Made by a program: the position numbers and the translations under genes. Below are positions 16,477 to 24,853 of a DNA stretch of 31,686 nucleotides, one piece after another. The stretch is from a virus, in the IMG/VR virus record IMGVR_UViG_3300017760_000041, positions 1 to 31,686 of that record. One strand, 5' to 3'. Under the pieces are notes generated by a model. It made no database searches. It had not been told where the DNA came from and worked only from the letters and a program-made list of their open reading frames with translations. Numbering within the stretch: position 1 is the stretch's first letter; each line of letters opens with the position of its first letter.

Positions 16477-18683
16477 GCAAAAACTACCTCCACACTCATT
16501 CCTAATACTTTAATAGGTAATGGATCATCTTGTGATAATGTTATTGTTGGACTTTTGTTATAGCCTAAGAAATAAAACTCTTTCTTTTCTGTTACAGGTG
16601 TTAAGTCCGAACCACCAGTGAAACTAACTTGTTGGACTACTAAAGATTTGGCAGTCTTATCTGCAGCTTTTACAGTTAAATCTAAAGCAGAATTAATATC
16701 AATGATGGCTCTCGAAATTCTTCTTGGTAATCCAGTTAATGGACCTTCTGGTAATTCTTTATCAATTGGCATAGTTTCTATCACAGGTGTATAATTAAAT
16801 CCTATTTTAACCCCACTTGCTCTAGGGTTATTCAAAGTAATAAAGTTAGTACCACTTACAGTAAACGCACCTAAACTACTATTGCCTTCTACACAATTTA
16901 TACTTTCATTTGTATATATAGAATTTACAGAATGTAAATGTACTTTTACTAATGTAATTACAGCATTATCTCCTGGTGTAGCAGCTAAATTTTGATCTAA
17001 GTTTAATGTATAAGTTCCTCCACCATTATCTGTAATAGCTTGTATTGTATATACTGTAGCATTACCTGCTATACTAAATGTTTCATTTACTTTAGGAGCA
17101 GATGTAAAACCATCAGTAATTAATACAGCTCCACTTTGAGAACCTCCTTTGACTAAAGGTGTACCTCGTTGTGATACTACAGATGTTAAACTACAGTCTA
17201 ATGTAAGACTATCATCATCTGCAAATTTTTCTAATGTATAAACAGTAGAACCATTTAAAACTCTTTTACAAGCTACAACTAAAAACTCATTTAAAGCAAT
17301 AACAGATTGAAATATATCATTTGTTCTTGTAGACCATAAACCCCAACCTGCAATTTTTTCATCTCTTACAGAATGAAATATAGCCATTGCTCCATTGTGT
17401 GTACTACCACTATTTAAAAAGAAAGCATATTGTTCTGGTCTTGTAAAGTTACCTTTAATAATAGCTATTTGTTTAGGACTATCTATAAGATGTTCTGCAA
17501 GTATAGATACTGATGTTGATTTATAACCATCTTCTATATCTGAATAAATAAACTCTCTAACTGCTTTACCATTCTTTTGTACAAATCCTGCTGCTTGATC
17601 AAACATAACAGGAGCTGTTCTTCCTATACCATAAGGTGTTTGTCTAAGTACAGCTATGTTGCCAGGAGTTATAGTATTGTCTGTTGCTCTTGGTACATAG
17701 TATTCACCACCATCTGTAAATACTTGTAAGTCTTTACCAGATAAAAAATGTCTAACTTCATTAACTTCTGCACCTGCAATATCTAAATCAATAGATTCAT
17801 CTGCAGCTCCAGATCCTACATCAAAGTTAAAGTACTCAGATATTCTAGAAGCTAATACCGAAGCTGGTCTATCTTTAACACCACCTAACCATAATCTATT
17901 ATTATGAAATGTAACTGCTTGTGGAAAGCCACGAACAGAAGATATAGTTTGTTCTTTCCAATTAAAATGTGGTCCATTACTTACAGCATCTTCTATTACA
18001 GTTACTGTTAATACAGTTGCACTTGTATATCCTGTTACAAAAACTTGTTTGCCATTAACTTGTAAATATGTGTTTGCATATGCAGATGTAAATGCACTTG
18101 CTGAAGCAGTTAATGTTCTTCCAGTTCCTGTTGCATGAGCTGATAGTGTAACACTAATAGTTCCATCTGCGTATTTATAAAAAGGTTGTTTAGATTTATT
18201 TACTCCACCAACAGTAACAGAATCATCTGTATCAAATGCAAATGTTTGTACTTCAAAATTAGTTGCTGAAGTTCTAAATATTTTTCTAGTAGGATTATCT
18301 CTATGTGTAATAAATACAGTATCACCAAATTGTGCAAAATTTAATTCAAACAATTGTGCTGTTGTCCAATTACAATTAGTTGTAACATTAGAAGATAAAG
18401 CAGTACCACTAATGTTATAAACGTCCATTCTATTATTAGATAAAACAATAATAGCTATTTCATCATCTGAAAATACAAAAGGTATTAATCTACATTCTGC
18501 AGGTAATGTAGCTAAGTAATTAGTTCCAGGTCTTCTCATTACTCCACCTTCTGCTAATAAAGAAAAGTTTCTACATTGTTTAGCACCATTAATATAAGCT
18601 GGTGTATCTGTTCTAGTTGCTAGTAAAGGATTAAGCTCACCTGCTGAAAAGTTTGTAATTACAGTTTTTAGTGATCTTGCCAT
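16473..18683 (-). CDS. Tail tubular protein B (nozzle)
   Basis: A 736-residue homologue of T7 gp12, which forms the tail nozzle below the portal-adaptor ring. The N-terminus has the conserved opening: TVITNFSAGELNPLLATR, then INGAKQCRNFSLLAEGGVMRRPGT. Mid-protein motifs typical of the family include RGFPQAVTFHNNRLWLGG (about 260), GIGRTAPVMFDQAAGFVQKNG (about 360) and a beta-propeller-like body. The C-terminus is beta-rich. Length is close to T7 gp12 (794). It overlaps tail tubular A by one base at its start and the gp14-like gene by 4 bases at its end. Confidence 0.9.
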   Translation of the reverse strand: MARSLKTVITNFSAGELNPLLATRTDTPAYINGAKQCRNFSLLAEGGVMRRPGTNYLATLPAECRLIPFVFSDDEIAIIVLSNNRMDVYNISGTALSSNVTTNCNWTTAQLFELNFAQFGDTVFITHRDNPTRKIFRTSATNFEVQTFAFDTDDSVTVGGVNKSKQPFYKYADGTISVTLSAHATGTGRTLTASASAFTSAYANTYLQVNGKQVFVTGYTSATVLTVTVIEDAVSNGPHFNWKEQTISSVRGFPQAVTFHNNRLWLGGVKDRPASVLASRISEYFNFDVGSGAADESIDLDIAGAEVNEVRHFLSGKDLQVFTDGGEYYVPRATDNTITPGNIAVLRQTPYGIGRTAPVMFDQAAGFVQKNGKAVREFIYSDIEDGYKSTSVSILAEHLIDSPKQIAIIKGNFTRPEQYAFFLNSGSTHNGAMAIFHSVRDEKIAGWGLWSTRTNDIFQSVIALNEFLVVACKRVLNGSTVYTLEKFADDDSLTLDCSLTSVVSQRGTPLVKGGSQSGAVLITDGFTSAPKVNETFSIAGNATVYTIQAITDNGGGTYTLNLDQNLAATPGDNAVITLVKVHLHSVNSIYTNESINCVEGNSSLGAFTVSGTNFITLNNPRASGVKIGFNYTPVIETMPIDKELPEGPLTGLPRRISRAIIDINSALDLTVKAADKTAKSLVVQQVSFTGGSDLTPVTEKKEFYFLGYNKSPTITLSQDDPLPIKVLGMSVEVVFA

Positions 18684-19282
18684 TATACATTTGTTCTCGT
18701 AGTATTTCTTAAGTTAATAAATCTAGATGTATCAAGTTTTTTATTAGTAACTTCAGAAGCGTCTACATTTTTAGAAATTAAAAATTGTCTATCTGCCATT
18801 CCTTTAAATTCTCTAATCATACCAGCATCTCTAGCTACTGAACCTGCAAATAAAGATGCTAGTTCATATTCTAAAGCTAGTCTAAAATGTGCTGGGAAAT
18901 AATCTTCTTCTACTCTGTAAATATAATCTAGTATTAAAGCATGACTAGATCCATATGTATTAACATATAACTTATCTTTATATCTTGTGTATGGAATAAT
19001 ATAATCATTAACTGATAATGAAACTATATGTAAGACTCCTGGACTTGCAGGAAGTTGATATGCATATTCATATCTAGCTTCTGGTTTAGCAGTTAATAAA
19101 GATAATTGTTTTTGATTAGTAGCAAATTTCCATCTGTGTCTAGTTAATGAAGACTCAACTATATCTTCATAAACATTTGAGGCAACTAAAGCTTCTGTGC
19201 TACCATCTGTAAAAGAAGATATAGGTGAAGCTCCTATCATTACTAAAGCTCTTGAACATATATCTACTTTTGTTGTTGCCAT
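18683..19282 (-). CDS. Tail tubular protein A (adaptor)
   Basis: A 199-residue counterpart of T7 gp11, the ring joining portal and nozzle. Family features are the opening DICSRALVMIGASPISSFTDGSTEALVASNVYEDIVESSL, the TRHRWKFATNQKQLS stretch, the YEYAYQLP motif near residue 75 and FRLALEYELASLFAGSVARD near 145. I chose the ATG at 19282 because AAGGAATTT lies directly before it and the family starts here; a frame extending to 19324 would run back through the hairpin at 19303-19320. Length equals that of T7 gp11 (196). Confidence 0.9.
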   Translation of the reverse strand: MATTKVDICSRALVMIGASPISSFTDGSTEALVASNVYEDIVESSLTRHRWKFATNQKQLSLLTAKPEARYEYAYQLPASPGVLHIVSLSVNDYIIPYTRYKDKLYVNTYGSSHALILDYIYRVEEDYFPAHFRLALEYELASLFAGSVARDAGMIREFKGMADRQFLISKNVDASEVTNKKLDTSRFINLRNTTRTNV

Positions 19283-19302
19283 AAATTCCTTGATTAATAT
19301 GA

Positions 19303-19320
19303 GGGCGAGTTGCCTCGCCC
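19303..19320 (-). terminator. Hairpin between head and tail genes
   Basis: A perfect 7-base-pair GC-rich stem, GGGCGAG 19303-19309 with CTCGCCC 19314-19320, encloses a 4-base loop. It sits between the small head gene and tail tubular A, where T7 has its main terminator after gene 10. On the minus strand the sequence after the stem is TCATATTAAT, without a real U-run, so it may be a weak terminator, a processing site or a transcript-stabilising hairpin. Confidence 0.5.
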
Positions 19321-19333
19321 CCAAAGTTTGTTA

Positions 19334-19585
19334 CTAAGCTAATAACACTGTATTTAGATTAGATCCACCATCATTAACAGATACTATTAAAATATCTACT
19401 ACTGCGTTTGAACCACCACTATTTACAATGATAATATCACCAGCTTTTAACTCTGCGTGTGATAAGATGAAGTAATCATCATTATCAATGTCGCCTATTG
19501 CATCTCCATCAGTATAATACCATAGAGAATTACTAGGACCCATCTGCGAAATTTTTTTCACAGGATTGTCTATTGCGTATGCCAT
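19334..19585 (-). CDS. Small head-associated protein
   Basis: Eighty-three residues, acidic and beta-rich: MAYAIDNPVKKISQMGPSNSLWYYTDGDAIGDIDNDDYFILSHAELKAGDIIIV is a pattern I associate with small genes right after the major capsid gene in marine podoviruses and other phages. It could be a capsid decoration or head-fibre protein; no direct evidence shows this. AGGAGG at ideal distance predicts strong translation, in line with a structural product made in quantity. It follows the capsid gene by 19 bases and precedes a hairpin. Confidence 0.65.
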   Translation of the reverse strand: MAYAIDNPVKKISQMGPSNSLWYYTDGDAIGDIDNDDYFILSHAELKAGDIIIVNSGGSNAVVDILIVSVNDGGSNLNTVLLA

Positions 19586-19604
19586 ATTGTTATCCTCCTA
19601 TTTA

Positions 19605-20435
19605 TTATTCTGCACACTTCTGTACTCTAATACCATCAGTATCTACTAAAGTACCACCTATGCTAAGCATAGAAGTAATTAAGTGAGAAACTTTTTCTGG
19701 TATGTAGTTTACTTCAGTTTTTACATCAGTTCCAACTCCTAAACCTAAAGAAGATTTATGGAAAGCTACAGTATGTCTATCAGTAGAACCAGAAGTTTCT
19801 AGTCCACTATGTACAAACCATAAGAATCCTAACCATCTTTTAGCAGTCATACCACCAGCGTAAGGTAATTCACCTTCGCCAACGTATTCTACTCTAGAGA
19901 ATTGATCTAATGCTAGTAGATCAGACCATTGTTTTGGTCCTACTACCCAGTATCTTTGGTTATCATCTGGAACGTCATTAGTATTGAAAAGTTCCATCAT
20001 AGCAGTTGATTTGCCAAGATTCATTCCAGTACCTGTACCTGATGAGTTGTTCGCAAGAGTTGTAGCTCCATTCATAATCCCAGTTAATACACTGTCAGTT
20101 TTTCTACCTAAAGCGTATGCTGCAGATTGTGCAACTACTTGTCTTTCGTCAATGTTTACCTTTAACTCGTCTAGCTTGTCAACGTAATCAGCTGCATAGT
20201 AATCAGTTAAAGTTGCACTCACATTACTGTGAGATAGATCCATTGCTACTACTTCAGCATGTCTTGCTTTAGTGTTAGCAGATCCTTTTGCTACTTTCTG
20301 AAACTTAACAGTGTTACCATTAACGCCATTCACAGTTCTTACAAGGTTCTTTAACTTAGAACCCATTCTTTGATAAGCCATGTGAACTTCTGCTTCAAAC
20401 TGAGTAATAAAGGCATTTGTTATTGATGTTGCCAT
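19605..20435 (-). CDS. Major capsid protein
   Basis: A 276-residue capsid protein; it assembles the head shell. Supporting features: position after scaffold and portal; the opening MATSITNAFITQFEAEVHMAYQ with LKNLVRTVNGVNGNTVKFQKV, typical of this podovirus capsid group; the central DERQVVAQSAAYALGRKTDSVL; and the C-terminal VSHLITSMLSIGGTLVDTDGIRVQKCAE. The HK97 fold is expected from the family but not visible as such. It is shorter than T7 gp10A (345). AAAGGAC precedes the ATG. A 147-base leader with the GTGCGT element precedes it, suggesting a dedicated strong promoter, as with T7 phi10. Confidence 0.85.
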   Translation of the reverse strand: MATSITNAFITQFEAEVHMAYQRMGSKLKNLVRTVNGVNGNTVKFQKVAKGSANTKARHAEVVAMDLSHSNVSATLTDYYAADYVDKLDELKVNIDERQVVAQSAAYALGRKTDSVLTGIMNGATTLANNSSGTGTGMNLGKSTAMMELFNTNDVPDDNQRYWVVGPKQWSDLLALDQFSRVEYVGEGELPYAGGMTAKRWLGFLWFVHSGLETSGSTDRHTVAFHKSSLGLGVGTDVKTEVNYIPEKVSHLITSMLSIGGTLVDTDGIRVQKCAE

Positions 20436-20587
20436 TTTATTGTCCTTTGTTTGTTGTTAAGTTACGTCATTATCCGATTGTCTTACTAATGCAGGGGACT
20501 GTTATCCACTAAGGGCAATCATTGAACATTTTTAAGGTCTTGTTGTGAAAATAAAATTTAGAATGATTATAAGCAACGCACATTAAA
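20436..20587 (-). promoter_or_regulatory. Capsid gene leader with TTTAAT+GTGCGT element
   Basis: One of the longer gaps in the late block. On the minus strand TTTAAT (20587-20582) runs into GTGCGT directly after the stop of the preceding gene, 140 bases before the capsid ATG. A perfect TATAAT (20571-20566) follows a few bases later and could be the true -10. The rest of the leader shows a short complementary pair around GGGGACTGTTATCC but no strong stem. I infer a promoter for capsid expression. Confidence 0.45.
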
Positions 20588-20852
20588 TCCATATTTTAGG
20601 TATAGTTATAACTTCTCCAAATTCTAACTTACCTTTTTCATCATATGAATACGTTCCAAATAATGTGATGTATTTATCTGTTTCTTTATACACCCACATT
20701 TGACTAGATACAGCTTTAGCAGGTTCTTGATTATCCATATCATGTTCAGAAATCCAACCTGTTTCACTAACTGCATCTAACCAATGTAGATCCTTTTTAA
20801 GTCTTTTAAACTTAAAAGGTTTAGCTTTGATTTTTTTGATACGCTTTTTCAT
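20583..20852 (-). CDS. Conserved small phage protein
   Basis: Eighty-nine residues. A very basic start (MKKRIKKIKAKPFKFKRLKK) is followed by the segment LHWLDAVSETGWISEHD, then QMWVYKETDKYITLFGTYSYDEKGKLEFGEVITIPK. The W.DA.S..GW......D pattern with a beta-rich end occurs in short proteins of unknown function in many tailed phages and bacteria. It overlaps the scaffold gene end by 32 bases. Between scaffold and capsid, it might be a minor head-assembly factor; that is only context. Confidence 0.6.
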   Translation of the reverse strand: MKKRIKKIKAKPFKFKRLKKDLHWLDAVSETGWISEHDMDNQEPAKAVSSQMWVYKETDKYITLFGTYSYDEKGKLEFGEVITIPKIWI

Positions 20853-21570
20853 ACAGCTCAGTTACTCTTTTAACATAACCAGGATCACGTTTATTTGAAT
20901 CCCAATATCTAGGATCTTGTAGCATAGCTTTAAGATCATCTTCATTAGGAGTTACTGATACTTGAGTTGGCGTAGTTGGTATTGGACTATCTTTAGTAAG
21001 TTTCATTATTTCTTCAATAGCCTTAACGCCATCTGCAGTAGCTGCAATACTTGAGAAAGTTTCAAATGCTTCTGGAGATAAATGTTTTTTACTCCATAGT
21101 TCACTTGCTTCTATTCTTTCTTTTGCATTATCACCTAGCTTCTGCAACTCTGCATTAGCATCTGGTAATGTTGCCATGGCATTATTAACAAATGCATTAA
21201 CACCTTGATCAAATTGATCTTGTGATAATCCATTTTGTTTTGCTGTTTCCTTCCACCATTGTACTATTTCCATATCATCTGATACAGTTACATCTACATT
21301 TTCTGGAAGCTCTGGAAGATTAACTTTATATTCTTCTGGAGTTTTAGTTAGCTTTTCTTGTTCAATATCTGTTCTGATTTGTTTAGACAAATCTTCAGTT
21401 CTTGATCCAAGTTTTTTTTCAAGAGCATTATAACTAGAAGCTAAGTTTTCTAAATTAACTTCTTTTGTATCTGTGTTCCAGAATTTATCTTGTACATATT
21501 CTGGTTTAGTAACCTCAGTTTGCTCTTGTGCTTCTGTGGTGACTGGTGCTGTAGCATTATCATCTACCAT
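20821..21570 (-). CDS. Capsid scaffolding protein
   Basis: A 249-residue acidic protein that should guide capsid shell assembly and then leave. Evidence is composition and place: an Asp/Glu/Gln/Thr-rich disordered start (MVDDNATAPVTTEAQEQTE), the phrase DKFWNTDTKEVNLENLASSYNALEKKLGS (about 28-56), which recurs in scaffolds of marine podoviruses, long helices, and a C-terminal helix rich in charged residues (RDPGYVKRVTELYEKAYQKNQS) that could touch the coat. It lies between portal and capsid as in T7 (gp9). An AAGGAG box lies before the ATG. Confidence 0.8.
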   Translation of the reverse strand: MVDDNATAPVTTEAQEQTEVTKPEYVQDKFWNTDTKEVNLENLASSYNALEKKLGSRTEDLSKQIRTDIEQEKLTKTPEEYKVNLPELPENVDVTVSDDMEIVQWWKETAKQNGLSQDQFDQGVNAFVNNAMATLPDANAELQKLGDNAKERIEASELWSKKHLSPEAFETFSSIAATADGVKAIEEIMKLTKDSPIPTTPTQVSVTPNEDDLKAMLQDPRYWDSNKRDPGYVKRVTELYEKAYQKNQS

Positions 21571-21841
21571 CTTGTTCTCCTTTTTTTATCCTTGTTTGTA
21601 TTATACCTGCAAGAAATCTCATTCCTTCTAAATGAAATAACTGGTTGCCATCAATGTTAGGACCTGCAACTGCTTCGGTAGTAATTGATTTAATGTAGTC
21701 TAAGATGAGTTTACCATCATCTCCTTTGAATACTGATGCAAATGATTTATTTAAATTAGACTCATCTTGTGGAGTTCTAATATAACCATCAATTGATTTT
21801 GTTTGTATAGGTCTTTTTTCTTTTAGTTTATCCCATGCCAT
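21560..21841 (-). CDS. Bbp19-like structural protein
   Basis: Ninety-three residues. FASVFKGDDGKLILDYIKSIT and IDGNQLFHLEGMRFLAGIIQTRI match the pattern of the phage Bbp19 family (F...F....G..VL..L.......... the H.EG.R.L...I). Members are small helical virion or head-assembly proteins near portal and scaffold genes, with unproven function. Here it sits between portal (1-base overlap) and scaffold (11-base overlap), as expected. Confidence 0.7.
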   Translation of the reverse strand: MAWDKLKEKRPIQTKSIDGYIRTPQDESNLNKSFASVFKGDDGKLILDYIKSITTEAVAGPNIDGNQLFHLEGMRFLAGIIQTRIKKGEQDGR

Positions 21842-23370
21842 TATTGAGGTACTTCTCCTTCACTCGCTGAAGATTGAAGTTGGCTTATTTGTTGTACTAT
21901 CTGTTGTTGTTCTTGTTCATCTCTAATTAATTTTTCTGGAAGATTCATTTTCTCTGCTAAATATTTAGCTGTTTCATTTTGATTCACAATTACATTTATC
22001 ATTTGTGGACCAAATGTTCCAGCTATAATTTCGTTAAATCTATTAACATCAGATATGTCTTGCATATGTTGAGCTTTAGCTAATGGAGATCTAGCAGCTA
22101 CTTTAACTTCTCTACCATTTACTTTAGGTAAATCTATTCTACCTTGTTTAGATAATAATCTAATTATTCTTTTTAGTAATGGGTGTATAAGTTCTGATTG
22201 TAGTCTACCAAAAGAAGAACCAATCTGTCTAGATAGATCTGCCATTCTTTCAGAAACTTCTGTAGCTGTCATTGGAGTTCCTTCTGGTCTACCAAGAGTT
22301 TCCATGTATAAAGCTTTTTTAATATTTTGCCTCATGTCTTGTAATACTAATTGAGCTACATCAAAGTTAGATGCAGCAGGTATAGGATTTAATCCTCTTG
22401 ATCCTGGTGCTACTGGTATTAAAGATCCAGGCACTAATGAAATGTTATCTGGATTAATAACTCCATCATCTTCATAAGTATATACTCCAGATACCGACAT
22501 CTGTGCATTTTGTAATATTAATTCTATTGTTAAGTTACAAGTTTTGATAGCACCCATTGCATTAAATATTGGTCCTCTACCATATACTTCACCAGATGCT
22601 TTGTTCCATCTAAATACTAAATAAGGATTTGCACCTTCACCTGTATATGTTTCTTCAAAGATAACTGCTTTAGCATCTTGCATAACTACACAGTATTTAT
22701 ATTTCTCTACGTTTTCTTCATAGACTTTGTAAATAGCTTCAATAATTGTACAATCTTTTTTCATTCTTAATGGATCAAAGTTTTCTGGTATAATAGCTTT
22801 AGGATATAAAACAGATATGTGTTCTGGTTTAACAACTCTTGTTCTATAGACTGTATCTATTCTACCATCTGGTCCATTCATTAAACAAATTTTTGGTAAT
22901 GGTACTGCTGTAAATTTAATAGGATTTACTGCATCACCTTCTTCAACTAACATACACCCTGTACCTACAGCTAGATCCATAAAGCATTCATGTATCTCTT
23001 GATTGAAGTTTGAGTTTTGTAATACTTCAAATACATAATCTGTTATTGCATCTAATGATTTATTTATTTCTGGTTTTTGTTCTGGTGGTATTTCAACACC
23101 TGCTTGAAAGTCTGCCCATCTTGCAAACGTAGGAACAATACCTGCTTGTAATCTACTAGCAAATTCTTGTACTCCTACTACTGCAGTTTCATCAAATATT
23201 TTATCTGTTCTTTTTTGTCCTGGAGATTCATCATAGAATGATTCTCTGTTTGGAAGACAATACTCATAAGCTTCTTCAAACTTTTCTCTCCAGTGATCTT
23301 TTACAGATACTGCTTCTTGATACTTTTTAAGTATTCCTATTGCTTTATCTTTTGAATCTTCGTATTCCAT
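21841..23370 (-). CDS. Portal (head-tail connector) protein
   Basis: A 509-residue portal of the T7 gp8 type, forming the 12-fold ring for DNA entry and exit. Family signatures: WREKFEEAYEYCLPNRESF with KRTDKIFDETAVVGVQEFASRLQAGIVPTFARWADF (about 27-95), FMDLAVGTGCMLVEEGD (about 130), YLVFRWNKASGEVYGRGPIFNAMGAIKTCN (about 245-275), TPMTATEVSERMADLSRQIGSSFGRLQSELIHPLLKR (about 365-405). Length is that of T7 gp8 (536). The gene lies between the basic-protein genes and the Bbp19-like gene. Confidence 0.92.
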   Translation of the reverse strand: MEYEDSKDKAIGILKKYQEAVSVKDHWREKFEEAYEYCLPNRESFYDESPGQKRTDKIFDETAVVGVQEFASRLQAGIVPTFARWADFQAGVEIPPEQKPEINKSLDAITDYVFEVLQNSNFNQEIHECFMDLAVGTGCMLVEEGDAVNPIKFTAVPLPKICLMNGPDGRIDTVYRTRVVKPEHISVLYPKAIIPENFDPLRMKKDCTIIEAIYKVYEENVEKYKYCVVMQDAKAVIFEETYTGEGANPYLVFRWNKASGEVYGRGPIFNAMGAIKTCNLTIELILQNAQMSVSGVYTYEDDGVINPDNISLVPGSLIPVAPGSRGLNPIPAASNFDVAQLVLQDMRQNIKKALYMETLGRPEGTPMTATEVSERMADLSRQIGSSFGRLQSELIHPLLKRIIRLLSKQGRIDLPKVNGREVKVAARSPLAKAQHMQDISDVNRFNEIIAGTFGPQMINVIVNQNETAKYLAEKMNLPEKLIRDEQEQQQIVQQISQLQSSASEGEVPQ

Positions 23371-23415
23371 TTTCTATTAACCTTTTTATTTTTAATATAA
23401 TTTTATTTATTATTC

Positions 23416-23793
23416 TCATTTTCTATACCTTTTTGTTTTTGCTGCAACACCTTTCGGTTGTTTAACAAATTGTTTACCTTTTTTATAACCTTTTGCTTTA
23501 GCTCTGTTTGTAGCTGCCTTCTCTTTTGCAGAGAGAGCTTTCCATGCTTTTTCTGGAAGGTATCTTCTTTTGCCTTCTGACTTTTTACCACTGCTTGTTT
23601 TCCATTTTTGTTTGCTCCATTTTGATAATTTGTTTGAGCTAGACTTAGCTCCTCTATAGCCTCCACCTGCTTTTTTATAAATTTTGACAGCAAGTTGCAT
23701 AGCCCTAGCACTGTGTTTTCCTCCCATTCTTGCTTTAGCTTGGGCTTTAGCTCTAGCCCATAAAGCAGGTTTTGTTTTTTTTGCAGTAGCCAT
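23416..23793 (-). CDS. DUF5872-like basic protein
   Basis: A 125-residue, extremely basic protein (about a third Lys/Arg). The segment NKLSKWSKQKWKTSSGKKSEGKRRYLPEKAWKALSAKEKAATNRAKAKGYKKGKQFV matches the DUF5872 pattern (SKW..QKW.TSSGK.S.GK.RYLP..AW.ALS..E..ATN.AK..G...GKQFV). The family is found in marine phages and in some bacteria, and its role is unknown; nucleic-acid binding is a natural inference from charge. Its start overlaps the DUF6321-like gene stop by one base. The overlapping frame 23403-23711 is a shadow. Confidence 0.75.
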   Translation of the reverse strand: MATAKKTKPALWARAKAQAKARMGGKHSARAMQLAVKIYKKAGGGYRGAKSSSNKLSKWSKQKWKTSSGKKSEGKRRYLPEKAWKALSAKEKAATNRAKAKGYKKGKQFVKQPKGVAAKTKRYRK

Positions 23794-24083
23794 TATTTTT
23801 TCTTCTTATGTCTATTTGCAAAGTTCCTAGCAGATTCTACACTTCTAAAACCCCAAGCTCTTAAAGCTAATGCTTTTCTTGTTGGTCTTCCTTTAGAATC
23901 CTTCATTGGTCCTTTCATTCCTGCAAACCTTGCAGCAAAACTAACTTTTCTTCTAAACTTCCTTGTACCTTTAGGTGGTGTCTTTTTAACTGGAGGTTTT
24001 AAATTAGCACCTTCTTTACGTTTAAAGTATGCTCTACCTTTAGCAGTTAATCCACCTTTAGGATTTTTATGTTCTTTTCTCAT
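23793..24083 (-). CDS. DUF6321-like basic protein
   Basis: A 96-residue, strongly basic protein with NPKGGLTAKGRAYFKRKEGANLKPPVKK at about 7-34, then RRKVSFAARFAGMKGPMKDSKGRPTRKALALRAWGFRSVESARNFANRHKKKK. This is the DUF6321 pattern (NPKGGLT..GR...K...G..LK.PV....RR..SF..RF.GM.GP..D..G.PTRK.LAL..WGF). It pairs with the DUF5872-like gene in tandem, which recurs in marine phages. Function is unknown; a DNA- or head-associated role is a guess from charge and position next to the portal. Confidence 0.75.
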   Translation of the reverse strand: MRKEHKNPKGGLTAKGRAYFKRKEGANLKPPVKKTPPKGTRKFRRKVSFAARFAGMKGPMKDSKGRPTRKALALRAWGFRSVESARNFANRHKKKK

Positions 24084-24286
24084 TAACCAAAAAAGCCTCT
24101 ACCACCAGCTTTAGCAAATAGAGATCTTACACCAATAACACCTTTTGCTTTTTTTTCAGAATATGTTCTTGCTGCAGTTTCTGCATCTCTTGCAGCTTTT
24201 TCTTCAGCAGCTCTAGAAGCAGCTAATTCTCTTTCAAGCTCCATATTTCTTGGTGGGGCTTTTGGTTTTTTAAAAATGCCACCCAT
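24083..24286 (-). CDS. Small helical phage protein (MGGIFKKPKAPP type)
   Basis: Sixty-seven residues. MGGIFKKPKAPP is followed by an uninterrupted charged helix (ELERELAASRAAEEKAARDAETAARTYSEKK) and a glycine-rich end (VRSLFAKAGGRGFFG). This plan, including the RSLF..G..GF tail, is common in small proteins near the portal in tailed phages. AGGAGG precedes the start, which overlaps the previous small gene's stop by one base (TAATG). Possibly a minor head or neck protein; unproven. Confidence 0.65.
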   Translation of the reverse strand: MGGIFKKPKAPPRNMELERELAASRAAEEKAARDAETAARTYSEKKAKGVIGVRSLFAKAGGRGFFG

Positions 24287-24453
24287 TAGTTGTCCTCCTC
24301 TAATTCATCATCAAAATCCATATCTTCAAGATCATCAGATGTTAATGAACCATATCCTGCTTCCATCTCACGAAGTAAATCATCTTCTTGATCGTGAAGA
24401 TCTCTCATTTCATCTATTATTTCTTGTACTGATTTTTTCTTTGGTTTTGTCAT
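24286..24453 (-). CDS. Small acidic helical protein (55 aa)
   Basis: A short gene with a 55-residue product, starting MTKPKKKSVQEIIDEM and ending in a very acidic run (LTSDDLEDMDFDDELEEDN). GGGAAC lies before the ATG, and the stop is coupled to the following start by TAATG. A late-type octamer sits 36 bases upstream (24489-24496), inside the preceding gene. Highly acidic small proteins next to very basic ones could be partners or a DNA mimic; nothing in the sequence settles that. The gene's last use of AGGAGG is the ribosome site of its neighbour. Confidence 0.65.
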   Translation of the reverse strand: MTKPKKKSVQEIIDEMRDLHDQEDDLLREMEAGYGSLTSDDLEDMDFDDELEEDN

Positions 24454-24853
24454 GTTGTTCCCAAAATGACTTATATCCCTCTTTTATCAACGCACAATAA
24501 AGCTGGTAAGGTGTAAAGATCCACCATTTATAATAGCCTATCAATCTCATAATAAAAGCTACACAGGTTATATCTTTTATACGAAGTAGATGCCATTGGT
24601 CTTTGACTGGGCATCTTAATACTTTAAAATTTTTTAGGTAAGCTAACATATCTTCTAGTTCTTCTTTATCTAGAAATGATAATCTTATACCTGCGTGTGT
24701 AAATTCTAAATGAACCCAAGCATCTTTTTTAGTATTATAAGATAAGGCTCCACAATGTTTATAACCTTTTCTTAAGAAGTATAACCAATCAGAATATGGG
24801 TGGTCTTCTGCTTCATAAAAATATATTAGCCATTCCTTTTGAACAGATCCCAT
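24410..24853 (-). CDS. Putative permuted papain-like (NlpC/P60-type) protein
   Basis: A 147-residue protein, start chosen at ATG 24853 with AAAGGAAAG upstream; it overlaps the terminase end by 28 bases and the next small gene by 44. Near the N-terminus KHCGALSYN carries a His, and near residue 98 DITCVAFIMRLIGYYKWWIFTPYQLYCAL has a Cys at the head of a hydrophobic helix and the TP..L tail. His first and Cys second with this C-terminal phrase is the plan of circularly permuted NlpC/P60 (papain-fold) proteins in phages and bacteria. An amide or thioester hydrolase is thus possible, but the match is by eye and the role is unknown. Confidence 0.55.
   Translation of the reverse strand: MGSVQKEWLIYFYEAEDHPYSDWLYFLRKGYKHCGALSYNTKKDAWVHLEFTHAGIRLSFLDKEELEDMLAYLKNFKVLRCPVKDQWHLLRIKDITCVAFIMRLIGYYKWWIFTPYQLYCALIKEGYKSFWEQHDKTKEKISTRNNR
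24489..24501 (-). promoter_or_regulatory. TTTATTGTGCGTT element
   Basis: On the minus strand TTTATT is followed by GTGCGTT, 36 bases ahead of the 55-residue gene at 24453, at the same spacing as the element ahead of the fibre gene at 7484. It lies in the coding sequence of the papain-like gene (codons Cys-Ala-Leu), so protein constraint is an alternative explanation. Confidence 0.3.

Noticed and set aside
23403-23711. Second reading frame inside the DUF5872-like gene
   Set aside because: Lies wholly within a conserved basic gene with a recognisable family pattern; the alternate product is only low-complexity Lys/Gln/Asn.
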